Assembly (NCBI GenBank): GCA_973895155.1
Contig: OZ316897.1
Coordinates: 13,144,001 to 13,208,000, forward strand
Direction: 5' to 3'
Origin: Marsupella aquatica
Taxonomy: Eukaryota > Marchantiophyta
Length of the DNA stretch: 64,000 bases
Shown here: positions 47,858 to 60,300 of the stretch, piece by piece
How the letters are laid out: each line of letters begins with the position of its first letter
Position numbering within the stretch: the stretch's first letter is position 1
Made by a program: the position numbers and the translations under genes
Notes under the pieces: model-generated
What the model saw: the letters and a program-made list of their open reading frames with translations, nothing else
Told to the model about the DNA's origin: nothing
Database searches by the model: none

Positions 47858-48417
47858 GTTTATGTTCTACCATTTCTCCTTCGACTGCCTAAACTGCGTT
47901 TCCGTCCATCGTCCGTCCGTTTTGAAATCGGGCGGGAGCGCGAACCGACTCCCCGACCCTGCCAACGCTACCCTCCCCTGCCCCGTCTCGACAGCCGACT
48001 GCTGTCGAACCCTGCGATCCCACTCAAGGGTCCACTCAAGCGCGTTTCCGGACCGCCTGCACACGAACTCACGGTAGAATGATGGCAGATTGATTTTCAT
48101 TCTGAAGTGTCAGGATTGTGATGCCACTACTTTCAATGTGATCGTCATTGCAAGCAAAGGGTGCGTGTGATTCTGCCATTGCCACCTGATATCATGTTAT
48201 GCCGCTGTTCATTTCCACCGGTTGGCTTTCCCCCTAAATGTTTCTGGTATTTTTCAGTTCACGTGCTCTTTGTCTTTGCGTTCATGGTACTACTTTGCAA
48301 ACACGTCGCACTTCAATTTCAATTGCCCTTGCAATGCAAATGCACCCGATCGCGCGGTGTGAGTTCTGTACCAGAAATATTCGTCTTGTAGTTTATGTTC
48401 TACCAACGCCGGGGCAG

Positions 48418-51400
48418 GATAATTGTTGGGAGCCTTTGCGTAATCCAATGAGTCATGAAACATGGGAGTATGTACAGATTCCACCGGCTGGGAAATTTTT
48501 GTCGCTACAGATTGTTTGGAGCCCATATGACCAAGCTCTCATTCCATGGAACCGTCTCACTGATTTCAATGATGGCGAAGGCAGAAAGGATCCAAAATTT
48601 GAGAGCTCATTTCATATTAGAACCTCAAGAAAATCTAATTCAAATAACACTGATTGGATAGAATATGCCATCTTCTGGTGTTCCTATGGCCCACAAGAGG
48701 AAGACATGTGTAGTGTAGCTATTCCTCCACTGCCTGGAACAAAACCAACATCAAGAGTTGGGAGTAGACGGTCAAAAGCAAGCTAGAGGGGTACCAAAGG
48801 AGTCCCCAAGGACTAGCTCAAAAAGGAGAGTGAAAGGAGTATAAATGTCATTAAGATTTAGCTGAGCACACTCCCAAAAAGGTTGGGCACACTTCCAAAA
48901 AGATTGTGCACACTTCCAAAAAGATTGGGCACTCTTCTTAAATTCCGAAATATGTGGACACACTTCCAAAGATTTGGCATGCAAGATCTTACCTTTCAAT
49001 CTCACCAAAACAATCATGGCCATTCCATGTAACATTTTGGTCTTTTTGTCCTCTAGTGATTGCTTTTACCAAGGACCTATGTCCTTTTGGTGGAGAAAAT
49101 GGAGATCCTTTCAGTACCCCTCTAGCTTGCACTTGACCAGACCTAGATTACGGAAGAATGCATTCAACAACCATGCCAAGCGAGGATGTCAGTGTCATTT
49201 CATTGTGAAGAGGATGAAAGCCAACCCTGATGATGTTCAGCTCTCCTACATAAACAGGCAAGGATGCATTCTGTCTAATTATGCATACTCCAAGTCCGTT
49301 GCAAGGTCCACGTTGACATGAATTTATGTGCTGCAGTTTAGGTTTTGCCTAATTTTGTGCACATAGTTGTTTTTACTGTCTACCATCTTATTTTGTATGC
49401 AATGGTTTATGTTCTGTCTGTGTTCCAATTGCAGAAAGCATTGTAATCAAAGAGGGGACAAATGTTGTGCATGGCGATTGGGATCCACAATTGGGGCCGC
49501 TCTCTTGGGGACCAAAATGCAGCATTGCTCCATGGTTGACCAAAGAGATCCAAAAGCACCTTGAGGACTTATTGAGGGCAGGATGGTCCGTCCTTGATAT
49601 TTATGACCTCCATTGTCAATCGCAGTTTGAAAGAGATGGTCATGATCGTGGACACAATACCACTGATCTTGGTGTGTCACTAACTTTCGATGGGAGAGAC
49701 GACCTGGTTTCTAAACAAGATCTTCGAAACCTCAAACGAAAAGTTGACAAGGAGACCTGGCTATGGTCTGATAATGACCAGGCATCAATGCGCAAATGGA
49801 TGGGGATGTATCCTGAGAGAGTGCTTCTTTCACAGGAGTACATGGCAGGCCCACCAGAGCAGGAATTCATACTTTCATTGCAGTCACCTTGGCAAAGAGC
49901 GCAGATGATCACCCTATCTCATGGATCAGTTTTGGCATTAGATAGTACCTTTGCAACTAATAAATATGGGGTATGTAATTAGCATTTCATCTCCTCAAGA
50001 TCTCCATTTCATTGCATTCCATGTCTTCTAGTTCATGTTTTGCCATCTTCATATGTTTTCTTGTGTTTGCTCCTTCAATTATGGTTCATGTTCTGCCCAT
50101 CACACCTATTTGACCATGCGACTTCATTTTGTATCTTTGTTGAAGTTCATGTTTTGCCATCTTCATATGTTTTGTTGTGTCTATCCCTTCTGTTATAGTT
50201 CATGTTCTGCTCTTCATATTATTTGTTTCTAGTATTATAGTTCATGTTCTGCCATGTGACCTATTTCATTTGATGTCTTGTAGTTCATGTTCTGCCATGT
50301 CACTACACAATGTACTTGAGTTCATTATTTGTCTTCTAGTTCATGTTCTGCCTTTCTAACCCCAGTGCGGTTGCAGTTCCCTTTCTTCATGCTCGTTGCT
50401 TTTGATCAACACCAGATGGGATTACCCATAGCATGGTGCATCCAGCAGTCTGAATCAGTTGAGCACATCGCTACTTTTTTGAAGGCAGTAAAGGATACAG
50501 CCTTGGCGCACAAACCTGATTGGAGTCCTAGCTGCTTCATTATTGACTGTGCTCAGGCTGAAGTCAGCGCATTGAAAGTTGTCTTTCCCGATATCCCCAT
50601 TTATTTTTGCAGTTGGCATGTTTGACAGTATGTTCTTCCACATGTCAAACATTTTGTGTTGCAAGTAATGTTACCACATTTGTAACTCGACCTATGAAGT
50701 TCATGTTCTGCCCAACCCACTTACGTGTTTGTGTATACAGAGCTTGGAAGGAGAATTTGATCAAGACTGTACCAAATAGAACCAAGCTTCTAGATATGAA
50801 CGATGATTTGGGGGATCTCATGTATGCCAATACTGAGGAAGACATGCAAGTTAAGTGGCGATCCTTCCAAGCAAAGTACCACATGGAACAACGATTCCTA
50901 GCTTATTTTGAAGACACTTGGATGCACAGAACAGGTTCATGTTCTGCCCGACCTCCTACTCATTTTTCCTTGCGATGAGTCAAGCATATTTCTTGGCAGT
51001 TTTCTCATGATTACACCTAATTATTGTTTTTATGCATTTGTGGAATCACAGCAAAGTGGATGAGGGCTGTTCGAGACATGCCTCGAGCCAACCAGAATAC
51101 AAATGGTGCAATTGAAGCTTGGCATTTAACATTGAAGAAGATGATCAAGAGGAATATTGGGTCCATTGGAGCTCTGCGTCTAGACAGGGTTGTCACTTCT
51201 TTGTACCAGGTTATGCTTCCTTTCTTTTGGTACCAGCTTCGGTGCAAAGCAAGGGGGAGAGTCATCAATTGCAAAAAGGAAGAGGTTGTCCTCAATAGCC
51301 TCCACAACGCCATGCATGCCATGAAATTCCACAAAGTCTATTTTCCTGATCCGAGCCTGCCCAACCAGGCAATAGTAAGAAGTGCCAAGCCTGATGGGAA

Positions 51401-52494
51401 GGAGCACATTGTTCGAAATATATTCTCGAACTTTCCTTCCTGTGATTGTAAATGGGCGGATGAGGGAAATATGTGTAAACATCAGATTAAGGCTCTCTTA
51501 TTTAGAGGCTTCGATGGAGGTGTTCTAGTACAACAATTAGGGTCCAGGTTTGGTACTCAGCTAGATGGGTGGCATTGACCATTTGGAACTGCTTCAACAC
51601 GAAGAAACAGAGCCGGAAGGAGGACAACCAACCGGAGTCCATGAGGACACAGACATCAACCAACAACCTGAACAGGTTCATGTTCTGCAAATCTCTCAGG
51701 CTTTAAGTTTACAGAGTTTATTTAAGTTTATGTTCTACACATGTTCATGTTGACGGCGTTTGTTGCGGTTTATGTTTGACACATGTTCATGTTGACGGCG
51801 TTTGTTGAGGTTTATGTTCTACACATGTTCACGTTGACAGTGTAAGTTTAAGTTTATGTTCTGCACCTTTGTTTAATATGTTCTGCCAATGTTTGTTAGC
51901 AACATCTTACTGTAATTGTCTGTGATTCAGATTTTACAACACTCTACTGTAGCTGTTCAGAATAGAGAGCCAAATATGAGGGCAAACTTAATCCACATTT
52001 TTGATCAGCAATTGGCTATTGTTGAAGGAGATGACTACCTCACAGAACAAGCATTCTTGGCATCACAAGTCACACTCACCAAACTCAAAGCTCAACAACA
52101 AATGAAAGTGCTTTCAGGGAGGGCCAATATAGGTCCTGCAGATGCATTTGTAAGGCCTATAGGGCTGACATCTAAGCGTCGCTTGGGGGTTATAGATATT
52201 TACCATGGGGGCAAGAGAGGGCAGCGAACTCACGCACCATCTATACAATGTGATGAACGCCCCGTGCCATGTGCACTGCCTTCAAAGCGTAAAGTAACTA
52301 GGGAATCTAACAGACAACATCTATGTAGGATAGGACTACAATATCAGGAAGGCAAGCGGCGGCAAAGGACTACTAATTCGTCCTTGCCAGTAGTTCCAAA
52401 CCGTGTTATTCATCTTGGAGGGGGTGGTAGAGATATTGACATGAATGTCAATATCGATCTGAATGTTGTACCTCTCTTGGAAAATGATGAATAA
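48418..52494 (+). CDS. MULE transposase, multi-exon, with DDE core and SWIM zinc finger
   Basis: Coding blocks, with approximate borders: 48418-48778, 49130-49305, 49467-49972, 50375-50620, 50742-50934, 51054-51580 and 51932-52494. The gene cuts and pastes the element. The first blocks carry a cysteine-rich region (FWCSYGPQEED, KRGCQCHFIVKR) that may bind DNA. The catalytic triad is visible as LALDST (first Asp), FIIDCAQAE (second Asp) and NTNGAIEAWH (Glu). The SWIM finger is SCDCKWADEGNMCKH (CxC...CxH). The 50934/51054 intron is phase-consistent (HRT-A-KWMRAV). After the SWIM block the frame ends at 51578 (DGWH), whereas a different frame continues over 51565-51675, so either a very short intron or a break lies there. 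The last block (192 residues, LHIFDQQLAIVEGDD-like) ends at 52494. Start codon not determined. Confidence 0.72.
48779..49130. mobile_element. Insertion of about 350 bp with terminal inverted repeats inside the MULE gene
   Basis: The left end 'gcaagctagaggggtacc' (from 48779) and right end 'agtacccctctagcttgc' (to about 49128) are inverted repeats. They lie exactly where the transposase frame is interrupted (after SRRSK) and where it resumes (TRPRLRKNAF). It also contains about four copies of 'cacacttccaaaaagattg' at 48850-48970. It is a MITE that either broke the gene or is removed as an intron. No clean target-site duplication was found. Confidence 0.7.
50025..50352 (+). repeat. Intronic array of the motif GTTCATGTTCTGCC
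   Basis: Seven copies with minor variants lie at about 50033, 50087, 50149, 50199, 50241, 50283 and 50339. All are in the same orientation within the intron between the two catalytic aspartate exons. Confidence 0.85.
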
Positions 52495-52579
52495 TAACAG
52501 AAAATACCCCTTTGTTGTAACCCTTGTATATGTGTGCGGCAAAACATTGACAATGAGTCTTGTGATACACATAATATGC

Positions 52580-53046
52580 GAGTGAATGCAAAACATGAAC
52601 CATAACTCGGTCAAAAGTACACAAAACTCATGACAGAACATAAACTACTATGTCCATAATCCATGCCAGAACATAAACCCGAGTATGTTCATGACAGAAC
52701 ATAAACTACTATGCACATGTTGATGACAGAACATAAACTACGATGTTCATTTTGATGACAGAACATCAACTATTCATGATGTACATGTTGATGACTGAAC
52801 AGAAACCCAAGTATGTTGATGACAGAACATAAACTACGATGTTCATTTTCATGACAGAACATCAACTATGATGTACATGTTGATGACAGAACAGAAACCC
52901 AAGTATGTTGATGACAGAACATAAACTACGATGTTCATTTTGATGACAGAACATAAACTATGATGTACATGTTGATGACAGAACAGAAACCCAAGTATGT
53001 TGATGACAGAACATAAACTACGATGTTCATTTTGATGACAGAATAT
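52580..53046. repeat. Right MULE subterminal array, about 30-bp units in about 92-bp higher-order repeats
   Basis: The unit is 'gatgacagaacataaactac' followed by 'gatgttcatttt'. The subunit 'cagaaacccaagtatgt' recurs near 52800, 52891 and 52984, about 92 bp apart. The unit is the reverse complement of the motif scattered through the left side of the element. Confidence 0.92.
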
Positions 53047-53149
53047 CACTAGTAGAAAACAATGTATTTTATGACAGAAACAATGACTATTAATCAGGTC
53101 TTTTTAACAAAACAATGACGCAATTGTTCTCGTCTTTCCAGACACGTCA

Positions 53150-53770
53150 CAACGGACATTTTGGTCACGGTCCTTTTGGACAAATGACGCTAAAAACATG
53201 TGGTCATTTCATACTATCCTAAATCACCATTTTTATGATATGGTCATAAATGTTGAACGGTCCAAAATGACGACACAAATCACCATCGACGGTCAATTGC
53301 CGTTGACCGTCGATGGTCCCCGTACCCAATCACACAACGACACGTGGCAATAAAAAAACAAATAACATTGGTCATTTTGGACTTGTCCAAAATGATGTAC
53401 ATTATATAACAAATCAAATAGTGACACGTGGTTCAAAGAGGATTCACCATTTGGGTCATTTTGGACGTGTCCAAAATGACTACAGTATAAACAAGTCATA
53501 TTGAGACACGTGGTTCAATTGGGAGAAGACACGTAAAGATACACATTAGTCATTAATGACATGTCTTGAATGACATAAAGTGAGTCATAGTGGACTTGTT
53601 TATAATGACCATGAGAAAGGTCATTGTATATGTCATTCTTTGAATCATTTAGTCTATGTCTTTAATGACCAGAGTTGAGTCATATTGGTCACAAAGATAG
53701 TTGTGAATAATGACCATTACATCAGTCATTCTAGCCAGTCATTTAATCATTCAAGCCAGTCATTCAGACG
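53150..53770. repeat. CACTA subterminal repeats
   Basis: There are multiple direct and inverted copies of 'gtcattttggac' and 'gtccaaaatgac' (for example 53370-53398 and 53454-53480), decaying into 'gtcattaatgac' and 'ataatgacc' types. Several pairs form short palindromes. 'acacgtgg' recurs at 53340, 53422 and 53507. In other CACTA elements such repeats are transposase (TNPA) binding sites. Confidence 0.88.
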
Positions 53771-54118
53771 AAGTATTCAATGATTTGGAGAAATTCAAAT
53801 TTAAGTGATCATGATAGATAAAACTTGATGTCAATCAAAAATCATACATTACAAAACCATTCAATAGAGTTGCTAAATGAAAACTTAAAGAAACATTCGA
53901 TATATATCACAAATCCAATTGATATTCATACAAGATACCTTCATAAGTCTCACGGTAAATATTGAACTCAATGCAAATTTATGAAACAAAATTACATTGA
54001 CATCAATAATATTAGATTGTCAATTGTTACAACCTGACATACCAATCACTCTGCATGTTTATAGAAAAACAGAGTTGTCATTCTATCATGTCTATTGTTT
54101 CTTGATAGAGTGCTATTT

Positions 54119-57100
54119 CTATTGCTTCTTAAGCAATCTAGAGTTCCATAGGGCATTCATCCCTTTCACATTAGATAATTTAGACTGGTTCTCCCCTGAA
54201 TTGGCAAATGGCAATGCCACATCTACAAACACTTCAATCACACGCACTCGCAAGAAAGGGCTTTCAAAATTTGCACAATGAAACTTATCTTCTCCTGGCA
54301 GCCCTGTCACCTCACCTTCTGCCACTATCATGGAATTGTCCACAACGCTCTTCATCTTCACCAAATCTCCTCTTGCAAACTGTGAACAACACATTTTGTT
54401 AAAAATGCAATAAACAAAAATTGAAAGATAGAAGAACACTCAAATCAAACACACATTTACCTTTGCAACGGGGTTAGGAGACTGCATTGGTTTCTTCTGT
54501 GCAGGTGATGCATTTGCTGAGGATCCTTTCTTCCTTTTCTTCTTTCCCTTTCTAGTTGATGGAGTGTCATCCTGTTCACTTGGAATGGGAGTTTCTTTTG
54601 GCAACTCAGATGATTCTGGGGTTACATCTGGTGTCAACTGAGTCGACTTATCCTCTGGCAACTGAAAGGCATCTGAAATGGCTTCTTTGGGCAACTTAGA
54701 TGGCAAAAGGTTCACTTCCAATTCAGTTTGCTTTAGAGTACTGTTAGCTGTGTCAGTTGGTCTTCCCTGCGACACAGGAGGCTCCCCTAAAGATGCTGTC
54801 ATAAAACACACACAAAAGAAATGCATAAACAAACATGTATACACCAGCAACATATAATCACACTAAAAACATGCAAGAACATTATAAACATGCAATGACA
54901 TATACACATCACAATAATTACATTGAATGGACAGTGTATACATGATAGAGAATTTTACCTTCATTATCGCCTGAAAAAGTAAGAGATCGCTTTCTACTAC
55001 CTTGTTTGGTAGTTGTAGTCAACTTACTATGACTAGGCACAACTGTTGGAACTTGTGCATTACTGGGGTGATGTGCCATCCACGTAGTCATCATGTTTGT
55101 CAACTCCCTCACAGTGCCTTTCAACTCAGCGACATCCAATTTCACAGCCCCAATGGCAGTGATCTCTTCTTTTGAATGTGGGGTCTGTAAATGAACCACA
55201 AACCAACACAACAGTCTCACTGTCAAACTTACAAACGACACAACACTGGCTCTGTCAAATGGAGAATGATGTACAAATCAAATTGGTATGACAATACTCA
55301 CAGCTGATCCATGTCTGTTTCCTTGCCCCAGTAAGCTAGCACTTTTACCCTCCCCACTTGCCAATGATGGGCTCACCTTTGCTCCCACAAAACTACCAGT
55401 CTGACCTTCTGCACTTGCCAATGATGGGCTCATTGTCACCTTTGGCAATGAACCCTGACTACCATGGATTTCTTTCAGGTCAGATATACCTGGGCTTGAT
55501 CCTCTCTTCTGCTTCTGTTCAAACACACAATGAATGAGAAATCATAGAGTTTGTTTTCATCAAGATTCACAAACAAGACAGAATTGATAGTGAAAATGAT
55601 AGACAATTTACCATTCTCTTTGCTGCTGCAGCATGCCCTCCCCTTCCAAAGTGAGAGGTATCTTGCACTCGTGCTCTTTTATCAGTCATCTATTTACTCA
55701 AAGATATCAATGCTGGACTGGTAAAATGAGATACCAAAGCTGCCCATTTCTTTGGATCAACACCAGATGGCCCAGGTTTGGTTGGATCCTCATTGCAAAC
55801 TTTCTTCCAATAAACATGCATTTTATGGCGCTCTCTCTTCAATATGCCACGACAATGACTCTGGAATTTGGTGTTAATAAATTCCCCACCCACATACTCC
55901 CACTCAGCTGCCATGTTATTCCACACTGTGGTTGTATGAACTTGTGGATGATCAGTCCATTTTGGCTTTGATACATCAAAGACTCTGAGTACGTTGCCAC
56001 GAAGTTCCTCCAGCCATTATTGTTTGTTGCCATCAGAATCATCAATATCATTGTCATAAATCTGCATTTCACAGACAATGTCAGATCATAACTCTGGAAT
56101 TTATGCAGAGTCCAGGTTTTATACACACAACAACAGAGAGGATCAGATTTGTCTAAATCTACAAACAAGTACAATACTCACTTTAATGTGTTTGGGCACC
56201 TCTCCGCAATCCCTTCGTTGTTTGGCAGTATTATCAAACTGCTTCTTAGCATGCCTTCGTTCCCTGCGCATCTCAGAGGCCCCTCCTGCAATGCACACAC
56301 ATGCATTCAATCAAAAAATATGTACATGATTGAAAAGTTGAGCAAATGTACTTGCATATGCATGACGAGCAGATTGTGTATTACCTGAAGATCCTCTGGA
56401 ATGTAGTACATCAGATTGACCTGATCTGCCTTCAGATGCTGATGGAACCACTAAACAAACACACAACACCAAAGCACTTCAATTAATTTCATTTCCAAGT
56501 AGAATATCAACTTCCAAACACACCTGAAAAGTAGAACAGTACAATCCACTCACTTTCATATAAGAGTCTAGTGTCTGGGTCTTTCCAACATCTCACTAGC
56601 CCAACTCCACCAGGCCCAGTCTTCTTAGGACCACGATTTTGTTTCTGTACCTACATCATGGACAACGTAAGCATATCAACATATAATTTGAAAAAGGGAC
56701 AAGGATCCCTTCCTATTAGGATGATGAAGTTCAAGCATTACCTGTTGTGCACTCTCTGGTTCTGACCCTCCAATGTCAGAATCCTCAGTGTCATACTCAG
56801 AAGGAGAACCATAGCCATCATCACCAAACTCTGCCATGTTCACCTTGGTAACTTCTGATAGTCTAGAGCTCCTCCTCTTTGGCAATGTTTCAGTTGAAGT
56901 ACCTTTCACCAAAGCAGGCTTTCCTCTCTCTCGTTGTACATGTGTGGTTGGGCCTCTAAGGAACAAAGCAATCATCAACATACACCAATGCAGATCAAAC
57001 ATACATGCAAAATGAATCTACAACACCGTAACACTAGTACTTATGTACAGGATCCATACTAGTATGAGACCAATCTGGAATATGAAAACAGAACATGAAC

Positions 57101-57286
57101 CTGACAACTCCATCTACTGAATCAAATTTGCAATAGACATATCAACACACACATCAGCTTGCAGTCTGGCCCCAGTCCTAGATCACGCATAATTCTGACA
57201 TTATGCTCTATGTTCCGATTTCGGGCCTCCTCATAAGGATTCACAGAATGTGACAACCCTTGCAATCTTCCTTTCACAGGCTGCAT
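54119..57286 (-). pseudogene. CACTA second gene (TNPA / Transposase_24-like), many exons, possibly broken
   Basis: ATG at 57286 opens MQPVKGRLQGLSHSVNPYEEARNRNIEHNV, the YExxRxxRIexN-type opening common in CACTA accessory proteins. Successive exons then give KRRSSRLSEVTKVN, GPKKTGPGGVGLVRCW, MRRERRHAKKQFDN, the Transposase_24-like block (WNNMAAEWEYVGGEF to WAALVSHFTSP), an S/G-rich segment with repeated SPSLAS, a coiled-coil-like TAIGAVKLDVAELKGTVRELTNMM, a K-rich nuclear-localisation-like segment, and a C-terminal FARGDLVKMKSVVDN domain ending at 54119. In the block containing the Transposase_24 motif the frame meets TAA at 56017-56019 and TAG at 55690-55692. The first could be avoided by an alternative acceptor (near 56007); the second has no obvious bypass. 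The gene is therefore probably inactive. The expected role is binding the subterminal repeats. Confidence 0.65.
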
Positions 57287-57384
57287 TCACCAACTGCACA
57301 AATGGGTAAACCATTAGTCTGATTTCATAAATAGTCCATACATGTAGTCCATCTATGGACTTCACACACCTAGCTAAAACCTAT

Positions 57385-60300
57385 TCACTGCTTAGGCCTG
57401 CCCTTTCTTGTAGATCCCTCTGCATCTCTGCCTCGTTTGGGACCAGTACTTGGTCCTGGATTTTCTCTGGACCTACAGGCCTTAGCCAATTCGATGTGTA
57501 ATTTGGCATTGTTTTCCATTGTAGCATAGAAATCAACGTCTGTGTAATCACCTAACACCCTTGTGGACCTGGATTCTTTGTGGAGGATTGTTCTCCATGC
57601 TATCCCCTTCTCATTGGGGTGGAAGAAAACCTGCTCCACTTGCTTTGGGAAAACGTAATCCATTTTCTTGGACACACCCAGTTCTCTATGGAAATTCACC
57701 TGCCAAAGACCAGACTTGGTATACCTCATACTGGCAGAGGATTTAGGAGTCCATGATGGATCTGCCCATTTCCCTTTGAAAAGAATCACCTCTTTCCTCA
57801 AGCTGCCATAATTCAGTACCAAGATATCTGTCAAGGCCCCTACATACTGTACAGATTCTTCTATGGTTGCACCAGACCTGTCCACTCGCTTCTCAATGAA
57901 TGTAGAAGCCATCCCAGAATCAAAAGTGCTGAAAGCACCAGAATCACAATCACTCAAACACCCCAAGGATGGAATAGTCCTCCAATGGTGCCCATAGGCT
58001 CTACATGCCCTATACAGTCGTGCCTTCAAACTAGGTGGTGTGGAGTATGCAGATAGTAATGACCGCTCAGACTCTTTCTCAAAATTATGGGTATTGACTA
58101 ATGTTTGAAACCATTCCCTGAAAGGTGGCAATTCTTGGCAGTCTACGGGAAATTCCACTGGTTTTCTTCGATTGGCAGGCTTCCTCATCCACTCCTTCCG
58201 GAAATCCACTCTTCGTTTGGTAACAGTCTCATTGGTAGCATCATATATCCTGCATGGCAACAACAACACTGAAGACATTAGTGCACGATCCACCATGAAT
58301 ATACAAACACAATGGGGCAACATAATTATGATCCATATGCCTAAGGATAGGAGAGTTTCTAGGGTTTATGTACCTGTACCATGGAGCCACTGTCTCTTCA
58401 TTCTCTAATATATAATGATGCATGGCCATCATTTCAGACCAATCCAAAGTTATCGCCTTTGCAGCCCCTTCCAAAACAATGCCTGCAACGCCAGCATCCT
58501 CCTCCAACTCCCAGGTTCGTTTTCCCTCTCCCTTTGCATCAATCATGTATTCAGAAAGAAATCCCAAAGACTCATCTAATACATAGCCTTCAGCCATAGA
58601 AGCCTCTGGACGTGCCTTGTTTCGTACATAACCCTTCAATACCTTCAGGTTCCTCTCTATTGGGTACATCCATCTGCCTGTAACTGGGCCACACAAGTCT
58701 AATTCCTCCACTAGGTGAATCATTAAATGGGTCATGACATCAAAGAAGCTTGGTGGAAAATGGATTTCCAAAATGCAGAGAGTGAATGCAACATCCATCA
58801 TCAAATTCTCATACATTGAAGGGTCCCACACCTTCGTACAGATCTGGCGATAGATATTGCTCACCCCAGCTATGGCCAAGCGAACCCCTTCATCAAGTAA
58901 TCCCATTGTTGCCAGAGGGAGAATCTGTTGCATGAGTTGGTGGAAATCATGTGATTTCAACCCAGAGAGTTTCTTGGATTTTGTAACACACTTTGCCAAA
59001 GAACTTGAAAAACCAGTGGGCCCTTTCAAGGTCAATAAAACCTCCAAGAACCTTGTTCTTTCCTTCTTGCTCAGGCAATATGGGGCTGGGGGCATCAACA
59101 ATTTGTCATCCTTACGCTTGGGAGTTGGATTGGGTACAAGCCATAGGTGTTGGCGCACCTGTAAGAGCTTCATGTCTTCTCTCACAGAAGGAGTGTCCTT
59201 GGTCCCAATGATAGTGTGCACAATGTTGTGTGCAAGATTCTTCTCACAGTGCATGGGATCTAGACAATGGTTAATGAGTAGTTTCTGCAGTGGACACACA
59301 ATTCAGAAATTAGGGCATTGAATACAACTTTTGGCATCACTGGGCAGTAGTTTGTGCAGTGGACACAATTCAGAAATTAGTGCATTGAATACAACAATTA
59401 CAAAATCTGGGCTACAGGAAGTATATGAAGAGAATATATTTCAAAGTCATATGAAGAGATTGCAGAAATTCATTGTAGTAGTATGGAGTCTTACATTCCA
59501 ATAGGGCAACTTGTACAGACCAGTAGCCCTCTTCACTCCATGCACCTTTATGGGGCATTTCTCATCCTCAACCTTGGTTCCTCCCTTCTTCAAATATTCT
59601 GTTGTCTCGTCTCCCCACTTCTTTCTATCAGAGCTTGTCATTCTACACGGTGCAGGTCGACTCTCAATTGCACCATCAAAGTATTGTGCACTATCTGGTC
59701 TACGAAAAAGATGCCTTGCTGCTAACCATCGACGGTGGCCACTGTACTCTAATTTCTGCAAGTGCTTAGAACCACGTGCCACACATTCTGGCCCACAGAT
59801 GACACATCCTTTGTATCCAGAGTGTTGTTGTCCAGATATTAAACCATATGTAGGGTAATCATTGATTGTCCACAATAGCACAGCCCTAAGGTTGAAGTGT
59901 TGAGACAATCCTGGGCGTGGCAATTTGTCAAAGCAGGGCACTCCTTTCTTCCACAACAGCTCCAACTCCTCATAGAATGGGCCCAATATTATGTCTAGCT
60001 GTTCCTCTGTTACTGAATCAGGTCCTGGAATCAGCATAGCTAGCATGACAAAGAACTTCTTGGTGGTAAGCCAAGGAGGTAAATTGTAATTCAACAACAG
60101 TATTGGCCAGGTAGACCAAGCTGTGGAATTATTCCCAAAGGGATTCACCCCATCAAGTGCCAACCCAAATCGCACATTCCTTGGTTCAGCTGCAAATTCC
60201 CGATCAATATTTGTATCCACATGCTTCCAAGCCTTTGAATCTGCTGCGTGCCGAACCATGTTGTCTGTGCTTCTATTCTCATGATGCCAAGTCATGAGTT

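Larger units (their letters stand above)
47858..53046 (+). mobile_element. Mutator-like transposon (MULE), right part interrupted by a CACTA element
   Basis: The element is recognised by its transposase gene and by a shared 14-base motif GTTCATGTTCTGCC, with variants such as GTTTATGTTCTACC. The motif occurs repeatedly on the plus strand from 47858 to about 51880 and, in reverse complement, as a dense array at 52580-53046. Such subterminal arrays often bind transposase. The left terminal repeat was not found. The right array stops abruptly at the CACTA terminus at 53047, so the right MULE end is displaced beyond the window or lost. Confidence 0.8.

Noticed and set aside
47826-48391. ORFs upstream of the first clear MULE coding block as a transposase N-terminus
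   Set aside because: The segment contains the intron-type motif GTTTATGTTCTACC and no recognisable domain. The first well-supported exon begins after the acceptor at 48417.
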